From positions 1 through 16,198 of the forward strand of contig JASLGV010000185.1 of the NCBI GenBank assembly GCA_030149995.1: DNA of 16,198 bases, written 5' to 3'. The position numbers and the translations under genes were made by a program. This DNA is from Pedobacter sp. (lineage in GTDB: Bacteria; Bacteroidota; Bacteroidia; Sphingobacteriales; Sphingobacteriaceae). Below, piece after piece: positions 1-7,305 of the stretch; within the stretch, counting starts at the first letter, position 1; each line of letters opens with the position of its first letter. The notes beneath the pieces are model-generated. The model did not search any database. It saw only the letters and a list, made by a program, of their open reading frames with translations, and had not been told where the DNA came from.

Positions 1-39
1 CGAACCTACGGATGTGCCGCCGAATTTAAGTACTTTCAT
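1..39 (-). CDS. thrA: Aspartate kinase N-terminus, probably bifunctional aspartokinase/homoserine dehydrogenase I (partial)
   Basis: Only the first 13 codons lie in the window, reading MKVLKFGGTSVGS. The K-F-G-G-T-S sequence directly after the start is the phosphate-binding N-terminal signature of aspartokinases, which phosphorylate aspartate in the first step of Thr/Ile/Met/Lys synthesis. The start codon is at 37-39 on the minus strand, preceded by an AT-rich, SD-less leader as usual in this phylum. The fused thrA form, rather than a lysC-type kinase, is inferred from the Thr/Ile-rich leader peptide and attenuator just upstream. In known systems that arrangement controls thrA operons. The aspartokinase identity is close to certain. 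The homoserine dehydrogenase half cannot be seen, so thrA itself is less certain. Confidence 0.8.
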   Translation of the reverse strand, partial: MKVLKFGGTSVGS

Positions 40-99
40 TTTGTTGGTTTTAGAGGTTTAGAACTGTATTCTTTATACAGAATTCTTTTTTTTCATGTT

Positions 100-131
100 A
101 AAAAAAAAGCGCCCCGTTTTGCGGGGCGCTT
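100..131 (-). terminator. Attenuator terminator upstream of thrA
   Basis: On the minus strand an 8-bp all-GC stem, GCGCCCCG (129-122) with CGGGGCGC (116-109), closes a 5-nt loop CAAAA and is followed by nine U (108-100). Flanking A/U pairs can lengthen the stem. It lies between the leader peptide stop (165) and the thrA start (39), so it would stop transcription before thrA. Its 5' arm is shared with a competing antiterminator pairing: 127-121 with 174-168. The A/T flanks also make it a possible plus-strand terminator, but no plus-strand gene precedes it here. Confidence 0.9.
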
Positions 132-164
132 TTTGTGTTTATGCTTTTTTCAACTTACAACAAA

Positions 165-230
165 TTAGCCCCGCTGGTTTATACCGGTGGTTGTAATAAT
201 AATTGTAATAATTGAAGTGTTAAAAATCAT
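165..230 (-). CDS. thrL: Threonine/isoleucine attenuation leader peptide
   Basis: A 21-codon ORF with start ATG at 228-230 and stop TAA at 165-167. Residues 5-17 read TSIITIIITTTGI. In total there are five Thr (ACT, ACA, ACA, ACC, ACC) and seven Ile codons, which is 12 of 21. The ORF lies 126 nt upstream of the aspartokinase start on the same strand and is followed by an intrinsic terminator. This matches the logic of the enterobacterial thr leader, where starvation for charged tRNA-Thr or tRNA-Ile stalls the ribosome in the run. The last codons, CAG CGG GGC, contain GCGGGGC (168-174), which is exactly complementary to the 5' arm of the terminator. The peptide is expected to act only through its translation. 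Nothing resembling a Shine-Dalgarno site precedes it. Confidence 0.88.
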   Translation of the reverse strand: MIFNTSIITIIITTTGINQRG

Positions 231-240
231 CTTGTTCGTA

Positions 241-255
241 GTGTACTTTGTACAC
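241..255. promoter_or_regulatory. Perfect 6-bp inverted repeat upstream of the thr leader
   Basis: GTGTAC-TTT-GTACAC is a perfect inverted repeat ending 10 nt upstream of the leader-peptide start. It could be an operator or a small 5' hairpin in the leader RNA. On the minus strand a weak promoter candidate, TTTG (289-286), 21 nt, TACTTTAC (264-257), would place the transcription start within the repeat. The -7 box matches only six of eight consensus positions. The repeat is seen directly. Any regulatory role is inference. Confidence 0.4.
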
Positions 256-488
256 CGTAAAGTAGAAGAATATTTTTTTAAAATGCAAATACTTTTTGAT
301 ATTTATTTTAAAAATGCCAATAAATCATGTTGTTGAATGAAAAATGATTAAAATAAATACCAAAAACCAAATTGTTCTTTGTAATTAAAAATGACCGTGT
401 ATTTGTATTAACTGTATTCAGGCAGGTTTATTTGGTAGCGAGGAAACGGTTTTACAACAGGAGCTGTTACCACGCGAAAATGTTTTTA

Positions 489-496
489 TACCTTTG
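489..496 (+). promoter_or_regulatory. rsgA promoter -7 box
   Basis: TACCTTTG is an exact match to the Bacteroidota TAnnTTTG -7 element. By the usual spacing transcription would start near 500, only about 4 nt before the rsgA ATG at 504, giving a near-leaderless mRNA. No clear TTTG -33 box is visible. That region instead holds the inverted repeat AACAG-GAG-CTGTT (456-468), a possible regulator site. Confidence 0.6.
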
Positions 497-503
497 TACA
501 AAT

Positions 504-1424
504 ATGCAGGGATTAATTATAAAATCTACCGGAAGCTGGTACAGTGTTTTAGCTGATAACGGCCAACATTACGATTGCCGTATTGTAGGTAAATTCAGGA
601 TGAAAGGAATACAGACAACCAACCCGATTGCCGTGGGCGACCGGGTGGATTTTGATTTGGAAAAGGATGGTATTACCGGACTTATTCATACCCTGAGTCC
701 GCGTAAAAATTATATTATCCGTAAATCCATTAACCTGAGTAAACAGGCGCAAATCCTTGCTGCCAATCTGGATTTAGCTATTCTGGTGGTTACCCTGGCA
801 TCTCCCCGTACTTCTCTTGGTTTTATCGATCGTTTTCTGGTAACAGCCGAGGCTTATGATGTACCCGCGGTGCTTGTATTTAATAAACTCGATCTCTTTA
901 GTACCGAAGGGCTGGAAATTCTACAGGATTTTAAGCAGATTTACGAGTCGATCGGGTATCCTTGTTACGAAGTTTCGGCCTTAAAGGGAACCAATATCCC
1001 CGTTATCCAGGATCTTATCAAAGATAAGATTTCGCTCATATCCGGCCATTCCGGTGTTGGAAAATCAAGTCTGATTAATGCCCTGCTGCCAAACCGGAAC
1101 CTGCGTACCGGTGAAGTTTCTGAATGGAGCGATAAAGGACAGCATACCACCACCTTTGCCGAAATGTTTGAATTGCCTCAGGGTGGTTTTATTGTCGACA
1201 CACCCGGTATACGGGAACTGGGCATCATTGATATTGAAAAAGAAGAACTGAGCCATTTTTTTCCTGAGATCTTTAAGATTTCGCACGATTGCCGGTTTAA
1301 TAACTGCCGCCATGTAAATGAGCCCGGATGCGCCGTTTTAGAAGCGGTTCATGAAGGAGAGATTGCCGTTTCCAGATATGAAAGTTATCTGAGTATTTAC
1401 CATGGAAATGATACCCGGCATTAG
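504..1424 (+). CDS. rsgA: Ribosome small-subunit-dependent GTPase A (30S maturation)
   Basis: A circularly permuted GTPase that helps late maturation and proofreading of the 30S subunit in the cytoplasm. The 306-residue product is of normal length. The order is an N-terminal OB-fold (about 1-70, start MQGLIIKSTGSWY), then the permuted GTPase: G4 NKLD at 127-130, G5 SAL at 158-160, P-loop GHSGVGKSS at 181-189, the Thr run of G2 at about 215-217 and G3 DTPG at 232-235. A C-terminal zinc site follows, with C263, C268, H270 and C276. The frame stays open upstream to a TTG at 372, but the ATG at 504 is chosen because the family begins with this OB-fold motif and an exact TAnnTTTG box sits just before it. 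The next gene starts 110 bp downstream, so co-transcription is possible but not shown. Confidence 0.96.
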   Translation: MQGLIIKSTGSWYSVLADNGQHYDCRIVGKFRMKGIQTTNPIAVGDRVDFDLEKDGITGLIHTLSPRKNYIIRKSINLSKQAQILAANLDLAILVVTLASPRTSLGFIDRFLVTAEAYDVPAVLVFNKLDLFSTEGLEILQDFKQIYESIGYPCYEVSALKGTNIPVIQDLIKDKISLISGHSGVGKSSLINALLPNRNLRTGEVSEWSDKGQHTTTFAEMFELPQGGFIVDTPGIRELGIIDIEKEELSHFFPEIFKISHDCRFNNCRHVNEPGCAVLEAVHEGEIAVSRYESYLSIYHGNDTRH

Positions 1425-1442
1425 TCCCTGTATCATAAAATA

Positions 1443-1462
1443 GATCTGGCAAATGCCAGATC
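1443..1462. repeat. Perfect hairpin in the rsgA/DUF2027 spacer
   Basis: GATCTGGC-AAAT-GCCAGATC forms an 8-bp perfect stem with a 4-nt loop, 18 nt after the rsgA stop. No T-tract follows on the plus strand, so it is not a standard terminator for rsgA. It may protect the 3' end of the mRNA or help partial termination. On the minus strand only a short, interrupted T run follows. Confidence 0.5.
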
Positions 1463-1534
1463 AGAAACCAACACATGTATACTCTTGCTACCTGCTGAAA
1501 AAGGGGTAAGCAATGATCTAAAAAATAATTAGCT

Positions 1535-2485
1535 ATGAAATTTAAACTGGGTGATTTTGTACGTTTTGTAGATGAAAAACGCGAAGGATATGTAACGCGC
1601 GTAATTGACGCACAAACATTAGGGGTTACAGATGAGGATGGCTTTGAAATTCCGGTGGCTGTAAGTAATTTAACATCGGTACATGGCCACGGCGTACAGC
1701 AGGAAGAGGCTGATGCACCCAAACCCATCGTGGTAAACGCACCTGCTGTTAATAAGGTAGAATCTGGTATTTATCTGTATGTGGCAAACGACCAGAAAGC
1801 AGGCAGTGTGGTTCATTTTCACTTCCAGAATCAAACAGCAAATGTATTGCTGCTGAGTTTACATACAGAAAGAAAGGATGTTTATGCTGGTATTTATTAT
1901 GGTGTTGCGGAGCCTGGAGCAAGTATTTTAATCCACTCCCTGAACCTGGCCGACCTGGATATATGGCCTGAGTTTAACTTTCAGTTGTTGAGTTTTAACA
2001 AGGGCAATGTAAAACCTGCCGATCCGTTGGTTATCCGTAAGAAATTCAAGGCAAAGGACTTTAGTACAGAACAAAAAGATTTACCCTTTTTAAAACAAAA
2101 AGGCTGGATCATCCGATTGGATGAACAGTTACCGGTTATTGATGCGCAAAAGTTAAAAGAGAGCTTTTATAAATCGGCAGCAGAAAAGAAAACCGTAAAT
2201 GCACCGGAAAAAGAGATTGATCTGCACATTGAAAAGCTCAGAGACGATCATCATTTTCTGGAAGCTGATGAAATGTTGCAAATCCAGCTTCATCACTTTC
2301 AACAAGCACTGGATGCGGCCATTGTACATCATTTTGATAAAATTATTTTCATTCATGGTACCGGAAACGGCACCTTGAGAGATAAAATACACAAGCTGAT
2401 TAGTAAAAATCCACATGTTAAAACCTATATGGATGCCCGGAAAGAAAAATTTGGATATGGTGCAACAGAAGTGGTATTTAAATAA
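1535..2485 (+). CDS. DUF2027 and Smr domain protein
   Basis: A 316-residue, probably cytoplasmic protein with no signal peptide. The N-terminus (about 1-50, MKFKLGDFVRFVDEKREGYV) and the beta-rich middle (about 75-200) match the DUF2027 proteins of Bacteroidota. The C-terminus (about 225-316) is a small MutS-related (Smr) domain. Its signatures are IDLHIEKL at 228-235, matching the LDLH motif, FIHGTGNGTLR at 272-282, matching HGxG, and the terminal FGYGATEVVF segment. Smr domains in MutS2 and stand-alone proteins bind or nick nucleic acid and some cleave RNA near stalled ribosomes. Whether this protein does so is not known. The spacer after rsgA has a weak -7 candidate, TACTCTTG (1480-1487). 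Domain assignment is strong; biological role is open. Confidence 0.9.
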   Translation: MKFKLGDFVRFVDEKREGYVTRVIDAQTLGVTDEDGFEIPVAVSNLTSVHGHGVQQEEADAPKPIVVNAPAVNKVESGIYLYVANDQKAGSVVHFHFQNQTANVLLLSLHTERKDVYAGIYYGVAEPGASILIHSLNLADLDIWPEFNFQLLSFNKGNVKPADPLVIRKKFKAKDFSTEQKDLPFLKQKGWIIRLDEQLPVIDAQKLKESFYKSAAEKKTVNAPEKEIDLHIEKLRDDHHFLEADEMLQIQLHHFQQALDAAIVHHFDKIIFIHGTGNGTLRDKIHKLISKNPHVKTYMDARKEKFGYGATEVVFK

Positions 2486-2597
2486 GGTATAAAACCCAAT
2501 AAATTTATTTTTTGCACAGGCATTAAAAATAAGACGTATTTTTTTGCAGCAATCAATTTCTTTTTGTAAAAGATTAAAATTAGCTTTGCCGGTATTA

Positions 2598-2897
2598 ATG
2601 AAACACCTGGTTACCATATCTCTTGTATTTTTTAGCTTAACACATTTGGCGCGTGCCGAACGTGTTGAAGGGCTAAGGATGTTAAATGAATATTGTAGCG
2701 AACATAACATTGGTGTAGAAGCTGTAGACAAAACAGCGGTTCAGCTTAATGTGCACCGCAATCCATATTTGCTGTCTTACAGCCGGCTTGCTTTAATGGG
2801 CACCCAGCCCCAGTTACAAGTTATAAAATATGTGAACGAAAATCAGCTTGTTGCTGATTTGACCATCAGGAAAAAGCCTAAGAACAACAGTCCTTAA
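2598..2897 (+). CDS. Small exported protein of unknown function
   Basis: I do not recognise this 99-residue protein. Residues 1-20 (MKHLVTISLVFFSLTHLARA) form a clear Sec signal peptide with an A-x-A cleavage site, so the mature protein of about 79 residues should be periplasmic or outer-membrane associated. The mature part is mixed in charge and has one Cys. Its C-terminus is basic and Pro/Asn-rich (RKKPKNNSP). The frame is open upstream to a TTG at 2544, but the ATG at 2598 is chosen because it puts the signal peptide at the N-terminus. It lies between the Smr-domain gene and secA on the same strand, with spacers over 100 bp on both sides. Confidence 0.7.
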   Translation: MKHLVTISLVFFSLTHLARAERVEGLRMLNEYCSEHNIGVEAVDKTAVQLNVHRNPYLLSYSRLALMGTQPQLQVIKYVNENQLVADLTIRKKPKNNSP

Positions 2898-2911
2898 CGA
2901 TTTTCTTTAAA

Positions 2912-2940
2912 GGATTTTGAATAAAATCCGCCTCTTTTTT
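2912..2940 (+). terminator. Weak terminator-like hairpin
   Basis: GGATTTT-GAAT-AAAATCC gives a 7-bp AT-rich stem, followed after five bases by six T. It lies 15 nt past the stop of the small exported protein gene and before secA. The stem is weak and the T-tract is offset, so termination would be partial at best. Confidence 0.35.
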
Positions 2941-3033
2941 ATACAGGCCGCTGCCAAATTGACTTACAGAAATCAATGGCGTGGTTGTTGTAACTCACTA
3001 ATTTTTAATAAATAAAATACGATTCAAAATATA

Positions 3034-6000
3034 ATGTTAGGATTTTTAGCCAAGATTTTCGGAAGTAAATCAGAAAGAGATATAAAGGGAATACAGCCGC
3101 TGGTTGTTAAAATAAATGAAGAATACGCAAAGTTATCTTCCATCAGCAATGATGAGTTGCGGGCTAAAACGATAGAATTTAAAGACAGAATATCGGCCTT
3201 CCTGAAAGATATCGATGATAAAATTGCAGCCTTAAAAAGTGAAGCCGAAAGCCAGGAACTTGACTTGCACCAAAAAACAGCCCTTTATGATGAGGTGGAT
3301 GCTTTGGGAAAAGAGCGCGATAAAGAATTAGAAAAAATATTACTGGAAATTTTACCGGAAGCTTTTGCTGTTGTGAAGGAAACCTCACGCCGTTTAAGTG
3401 AAAACGATTACCTGGAAGTAACGGCTACACAGTTTGACCGCGATTATGCTGCACGTAAAAGCAATGTTAAAATTGTTGGCGATAAAGCACAATGGGCAAA
3501 CAGATGGGATGCCGCCGGAACCGAAGTGGTTTGGAATATGGTGCACTATGATGTACAGTTAATTGGTGGTATTGTTCTGCACAGTGGTAAAATTGCCGAA
3601 ATGGCCACTGGTGAGGGTAAAACACTGGTAAGTACCTTGCCATCTTATTTAAATGCACTGGCCGGACAGGGAGTACACGTTGTAACGGTGAATGATTACC
3701 TGGCACGTCGTGATAGTGAGTGGAATGGTCCATTATTTGAATTCCACGGATTAAGCGTAGATTGTATTGATAAACATGAGCCCAACTCTGAAGAAAGAAG
3801 AAAGGCTTATGCAGCAGATATTACGTATGGTACCAACAACGAGTTTGGTTTTGATTACCTGCGTGACAATATGTCGCAAACACCAGATCAGCTTGTACAG
3901 CGTAAGCTGCATTTTGCGATGGTGGATGAGGTCGATTCCGTTTTAATTGATGATGCCCGTACACCTTTAATCATCTCAGGTCCGATTCCTTTCGGAGATC
4001 AGCACGAATTTTATGAGCTGAAACCACGCATTGAGCGTTTGGTAAATGCACAGAAAGCTTATGTAACCCAGGCCCTGAATGAAGCCAAGAAATTAATCAA
4101 TGCCGGTAATACCGGAACCGAGGAAGGCGAAGGCGGACTGGCTTTGTTACGCGCACACCGCGGTTTACCAAAAAATAAAGCCCTTATTAAGTTTTTAAGT
4201 GAAGGTGGTGTACGCCAGCTTTTGTTAAAAACAGAAAATCACTACATGGCAGATCAGTCTAAGAACATGCCGAAAGTAGATTCAGAGCTATTCTTTTATA
4301 TTGATGAAAAAAATAACCAGGTAGAGCTGACTGAAAAAGGTATAGAACTGATTACCCAATCGGGCGAAGATGCACAGTTTTTTGTGCTTCCGGATGTAGG
4401 TACTGAGATTGCCGAAATCGAAAAATCTTCGTTGCCTAATGAAGAGAAAATTTCGAAAAAAGATGCGTTGATGCGCGATTACTCTGTAAAAGCAGAGCGT
4501 ATTCACTCGGTAAACCAGTTGTTAAAAGCCTATACCTTATTCGAAATTGATGTAGAATACATCATTGATGAAGGCAAAATTAAAATTGTAGATGAGCAGA
4601 CCGGTCGTATTATGGATGGCCGTCGTTACTCAGATGGTTTACACCAGGCAATTGAGGCGAAAGAAAATGTAAAGGTAGAAGATGCTACACAAACGTATGC
4701 AACGGTAACCCTGCAAAATTATTTCCGTATGTACCATAAACTTTGCGGTATGACGGGTACTGCAACAACGGAAGCCGGCGAATTCTGGTCGATCTATAAA
4801 TTAGATGTAGTAGAAATTCCAACCAACAGAATTATTTCAAGAAAAGACGAACAGGATTATGTTTACCGTACGGTTCGTGAAAAATACAATGCAGTAGCAG
4901 ACGAAATTGTAAAACTAACAGAAGCCGGACGTCCGGTACTGGTAGGTACAACCTCTGTAGAGATTTCGGAATTACTGAGCCGGATGCTGAAATTACGTGG
5001 TATTAAACACAACGTACTGAATGCTAAGATGCACCAGAAAGAAGCCGATATTGTTGCCGAAGCAGGACAGGCAGGAACTGTTACCATTGCAACGAACATG
5101 GCCGGACGTGGTACCGATATTAAATTAGGCCCGGGTGTTAAAGAAGCCGGAGGTTTGGCAATCGTTGGTACGGAGCGTCACGAGTCTCGTCGTGTAGACA
5201 GACAGTTACGCGGTCGTGCTGGTCGTCAGGGTGACCCGGGTTCTTCTCAGTTCTTCGTTTCACTGGAAGATAACTTAATGCGTTTATTTGGTTCTGAAAG
5301 AATCTCGAGCATTATGGTTCGTATGGGAATTGAAGATGGTGAAGTGATTCAGCATTCTATGATTACCAAATCTATTGAGCGTGCACAGAAAAAAGTTGAA
5401 GAAAACAACTTTGGTATCCGTAAGCGTTTATTGGAGTACGATGATGTAATGAACTCTCAGAGAACTGTGATCTACGCTAAACGTAAAAATGCTTTATTTG
5501 GCGAGCGTTTGGATGTAGATATGAACAACATGGTGTTCGATGTAGCAGAAGATATTGTTACCGAATATAAAGAAGAAGTAAATTACGAAGGCTTTAAGCT
5601 GGAAATTATCAAAAACTTCTCTTTTGATACCAGTATTAGCGAAAAGGATTTTAACTCAACGAATATTACGCAGCTAACAGAGCGTTTATTTGAAGAAGCA
5701 GAAGCTTTCTACGCACGTAAATCTGATGCGATTGTTCAGCAGTCGTTCCCGGTATTATCGCAGGTATTCCAGGAGCGTGGCGAACATATTGAGCAAATTG
5801 TGGTGCCATTTACAGATGGTATACGCGGTATCCAGGTTGCTGTTGACCTTAAAAAAGCAATTGAAAATAAAGGTAAAGAGGTGGTACGCTCATTTGAGAA
5901 AACCATTGTCCTTGCGCTTATTGACGATAGCTGGAAAGAGCACTTACGTGAAATGGACGAACTGAAACAATCGGTTCAGAACGCGGTTTACGAGCAAAAA

Positions 6001-6336
6001 GATCCATTGGTAATTTATAAAATGGAAGCTTTCAACTTATTTAAAAGCATGCTGAATGCCGTTAATAAGGAAGTAGTAAGTTTCTTATATAAAGGAGGTA
6101 TTCCGGTACAACAAGAGCCAGATCAGGTTAGAGAAGCACCGGCACCGCAAAAACAACCAAAACTTCAAACCACCAAGCAGGAGTTTGGAAGAGAGGAACC
6201 AGGTGTTGAATTTGCCGATACCCGCGAAGCCGTTCCACAACAACCCATTCGCAAGGAGGCAACCATCGGACGGAATGAACCTTGTCCGTGCGGAAGCGGT
6301 AAAAAATATAAAAACTGCCACGGCGCAAACTTATAA
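3034..6336 (+). CDS. secA: Protein translocase ATPase subunit SecA
   Basis: The motor ATPase that drives unfolded preproteins through SecYEG at the inner membrane. The 1100-residue product is longer than E. coli SecA (901), as is usual for Bacteroidota. NBD1 carries the Walker A MATGEGKT (190-197) and Walker B DEVD (298-301). NBD2 carries TNMAGRGTD (687-695) and [11 protein letters not shown] (724-734). The helical scaffold follows, and the C-terminus has an intact SEC-C zinc motif with C1084, C1086, C1095 and H1096. Relative to E. coli, extra segments lie at about 50-100 (charged, helical) and about 340-420 (in the preprotein crosslinking region). The loop after GRGTD is shorter. The start has an AT-rich, SD-less leader. 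The gene is followed by a strong terminator, so it ends the plus-strand block. Confidence 0.98.
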   Translation: MLGFLAKIFGSKSERDIKGIQPLVVKINEEYAKLSSISNDELRAKTIEFKDRISAFLKDIDDKIAALKSEAESQELDLHQKTALYDEVDALGKERDKELEKILLEILPEAFAVVKETSRRLSENDYLEVTATQFDRDYAARKSNVKIVGDKAQWANRWDAAGTEVVWNMVHYDVQLIGGIVLHSGKIAEMATGEGKTLVSTLPSYLNALAGQGVHVVTVNDYLARRDSEWNGPLFEFHGLSVDCIDKHEPNSEERRKAYAADITYGTNNEFGFDYLRDNMSQTPDQLVQRKLHFAMVDEVDSVLIDDARTPLIISGPIPFGDQHEFYELKPRIERLVNAQKAYVTQALNEAKKLINAGNTGTEEGEGGLALLRAHRGLPKNKALIKFLSEGGVRQLLLKTENHYMADQSKNMPKVDSELFFYIDEKNNQVELTEKGIELITQSGEDAQFFVLPDVGTEIAEIEKSSLPNEEKISKKDALMRDYSVKAERIHSVNQLLKAYTLFEIDVEYIIDEGKIKIVDEQTGRIMDGRRYSDGLHQAIEAKENVKVEDATQTYATVTLQNYFRMYHKLCGMTGTATTEAGEFWSIYKLDVVEIPTNRIISRKDEQDYVYRTVREKYNAVADEIVKLTEAGRPVLVGTTSVEISELLSRMLKLRGIKHNVLNAKMHQKEADIVAEAGQAGTVTIATNMAGRGTDIKLGPGVKEAGGLAIVGTERHESRRVDRQLRGRAGRQGDPGSSQFFVSLEDNLMRLFGSERISSIMVRMGIEDGEVIQHSMITKSIERAQKKVEENNFGIRKRLLEYDDVMNSQRTVIYAKRKNALFGERLDVDMNNMVFDVAEDIVTEYKEEVNYEGFKLEIIKNFSFDTSISEKDFNSTNITQLTERLFEEAEAFYARKSDAIVQQSFPVLSQVFQERGEHIEQIVVPFTDGIRGIQVAVDLKKAIENKGKEVVRSFEKTIVLALIDDSWKEHLREMDELKQSVQNAVYEQKDPLVIYKMEAFNLFKSMLNAVNKEVVSFLYKGGIPVQQEPDQVREAPAPQKQPKLQTTKQEFGREEPGVEFADTREAVPQQPIRKEATIGRNEPCPCGSGKKYKNCHGANL

Positions 6337-6360
6337 GCACCGTTGTATTTCATAAACTTA

Positions 6361-6395
6361 AAGCCATTTCAGCTGCTGCTGAAATGGCTTTTTTT
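6361..6395 (+). terminator. secA intrinsic terminator
   Basis: A perfect 13-bp stem, AAGCCATTTCAGC (6361-6373) with GCTGAAATGGCTT (6378-6390), loop TGCT, runs into a seven-T tract. It lies 24 nt after the secA stop. The minus-strand T run is short, so it works mainly for secA. Confidence 0.92.
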
Positions 6396-6442
6396 GTTAA
6401 AGTTTGGGTTAAAGAGTATTGGGACAGACTAATTTTTGCTGA

Positions 6443-6467
6443 AAAATGCCGGCTGTGAAGCCGGCTT
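6443..6467 (-). terminator. Terminator of the receptor/lipoprotein operon
   Basis: On the minus strand GCCGGC-TTCACA-GCCGGC (6465-6448) forms a 6-bp all-GC stem, followed by ATTTTT. It lies 28 nt past the stop of the DUF4249-like gene, in the convergent spacer opposite secA. Confidence 0.65.
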
Positions 6468-6492
6468 GGTAATTATGAAGGAAAACAGAAAG

Positions 6493-7305
6493 CTAATCTT
6501 TGTATACATAGAGTACAAGCGAATCGCAACTCATGGCGGTAAAAATTCCCAGGCCATTTTTGATGTTGCTGGGCGGATTGGTAAGGTTCAGAGAGCTGTT
6601 TGAACTGCCGTTTAATATGGCGTTGTATTCTGCGTTTACATGGTAGAGATACGTGTTGTAATAACCGGAAAATGAAAAGGTTTGTTCCTGGGTTTTAAAC
6701 AAAGAAGTTTGTGGCAGATATACTTCAATATCGCGGTATTCATCGCGACGGCCAAAACTATCGCCAATGCGGTTGGGTGTCCTTTCCTGGTTTTTGAAAA
6801 CCATTAAGTAGTTGCTGTTATCAGGATTATTCCAGCTGAAAGTTACCGGATGAAAGGTTTTTTGAGCTGAGTCGGGATTTCTTACCGGAACAGCCTGTAT
6901 AAGTGCTGAAGCCTGTAGGTTAACCGGCTTATCCGGAACATTCGTTTGTCCGGAAATTTCTATTCCGTTGTAGCTGAATTTAAAAGAACAAACCGTACCA
7001 GGTTCAACGAGGTTGCTTTCATCGCTTACATAAACACCAGGCCGTTGCTCTTTTAGGCTGATGGATTTCGTACCGGCCGAAAAGGTAACAGATAATCCCG
7101 GTATAGGTGCGCCGTAACTGGCCGTGTCAAGCAGTCCTTTTTGCTGGTATACCTTAAAGCTTACCTGTTTGCCGCTTATCAGGTAGGCTTCTACTATCGG
7201 CCTGTTGGCATAGTCTGCATCTCCACCGTCTTTTTTACAGGCGGTGTATGTGCACAGGATAAAGAAAGCGAAAAGAAAGCTGCGGGTGTATTTTTTTATT
7301 TCCAT
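6493..7305 (-). CDS. DUF4249-like outer-membrane lipoprotein
   Basis: A 270-residue lipoprotein. The N-terminus has Lys/Arg, a hydrophobic stretch (about 9-21) and a lipobox-like T-Y-T-A-C with the lipidated cysteine at C23. After it comes KKDGGDAD, charged and partly like the surface-export signals described for Bacteroidota lipoproteins. The rest is beta-rich and fits the DUF4249 family, which is often encoded directly after a TonB-dependent receptor and may serve as its surface partner. The ATG overlaps the receptor stop by 10 nt (7296-7305), which points to translational coupling. The family assignment rests on overall pattern and context and is less certain than the lipoprotein call. Substrate unknown. 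Confidence 0.8.
   Translation of the reverse strand: MEIKKYTRSFLFAFFILCTYTACKKDGGDADYANRPIVEAYLISGKQVSFKVYQQKGLLDTASYGAPIPGLSVTFSAGTKSISLKEQRPGVYVSDESNLVEPGTVCSFKFSYNGIEISGQTNVPDKPVNLQASALIQAVPVRNPDSAQKTFHPVTFSWNNPDNSNYLMVFKNQERTPNRIGDSFGRRDEYRDIEVYLPQTSLFKTQEQTFSFSGYYNTYLYHVNAEYNAILNGSSNSSLNLTNPPSNIKNGLGIFTAMSCDSLVLYVYKD

Noticed and set aside
64..80. CTGTAT-TCTTT-ATACAG hairpin in the thrA leader as a second terminator
   Set aside because: Weak AT-rich 6-bp stem with no T-tract after it on the minus strand.
73..96. Seven-codon ORF (MKKKNSV) on the minus strand between the attenuator and thrA
   Set aside because: Very short, with no regulatory codon bias; it is expected by chance in an A-rich leader.
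372..503. 44-codon N-terminal extension of rsgA starting at TTG 372
   Set aside because: Not typical of the family; it is an open stretch upstream of the normal N-terminus, and the exact promoter box lies inside it.
5690..5965. Out-of-frame plus-strand ORF inside secA
   Set aside because: A frame shadow with Arg/Ser/Leu-rich low-quality composition; secA is intact through this region, so there is no frameshift.
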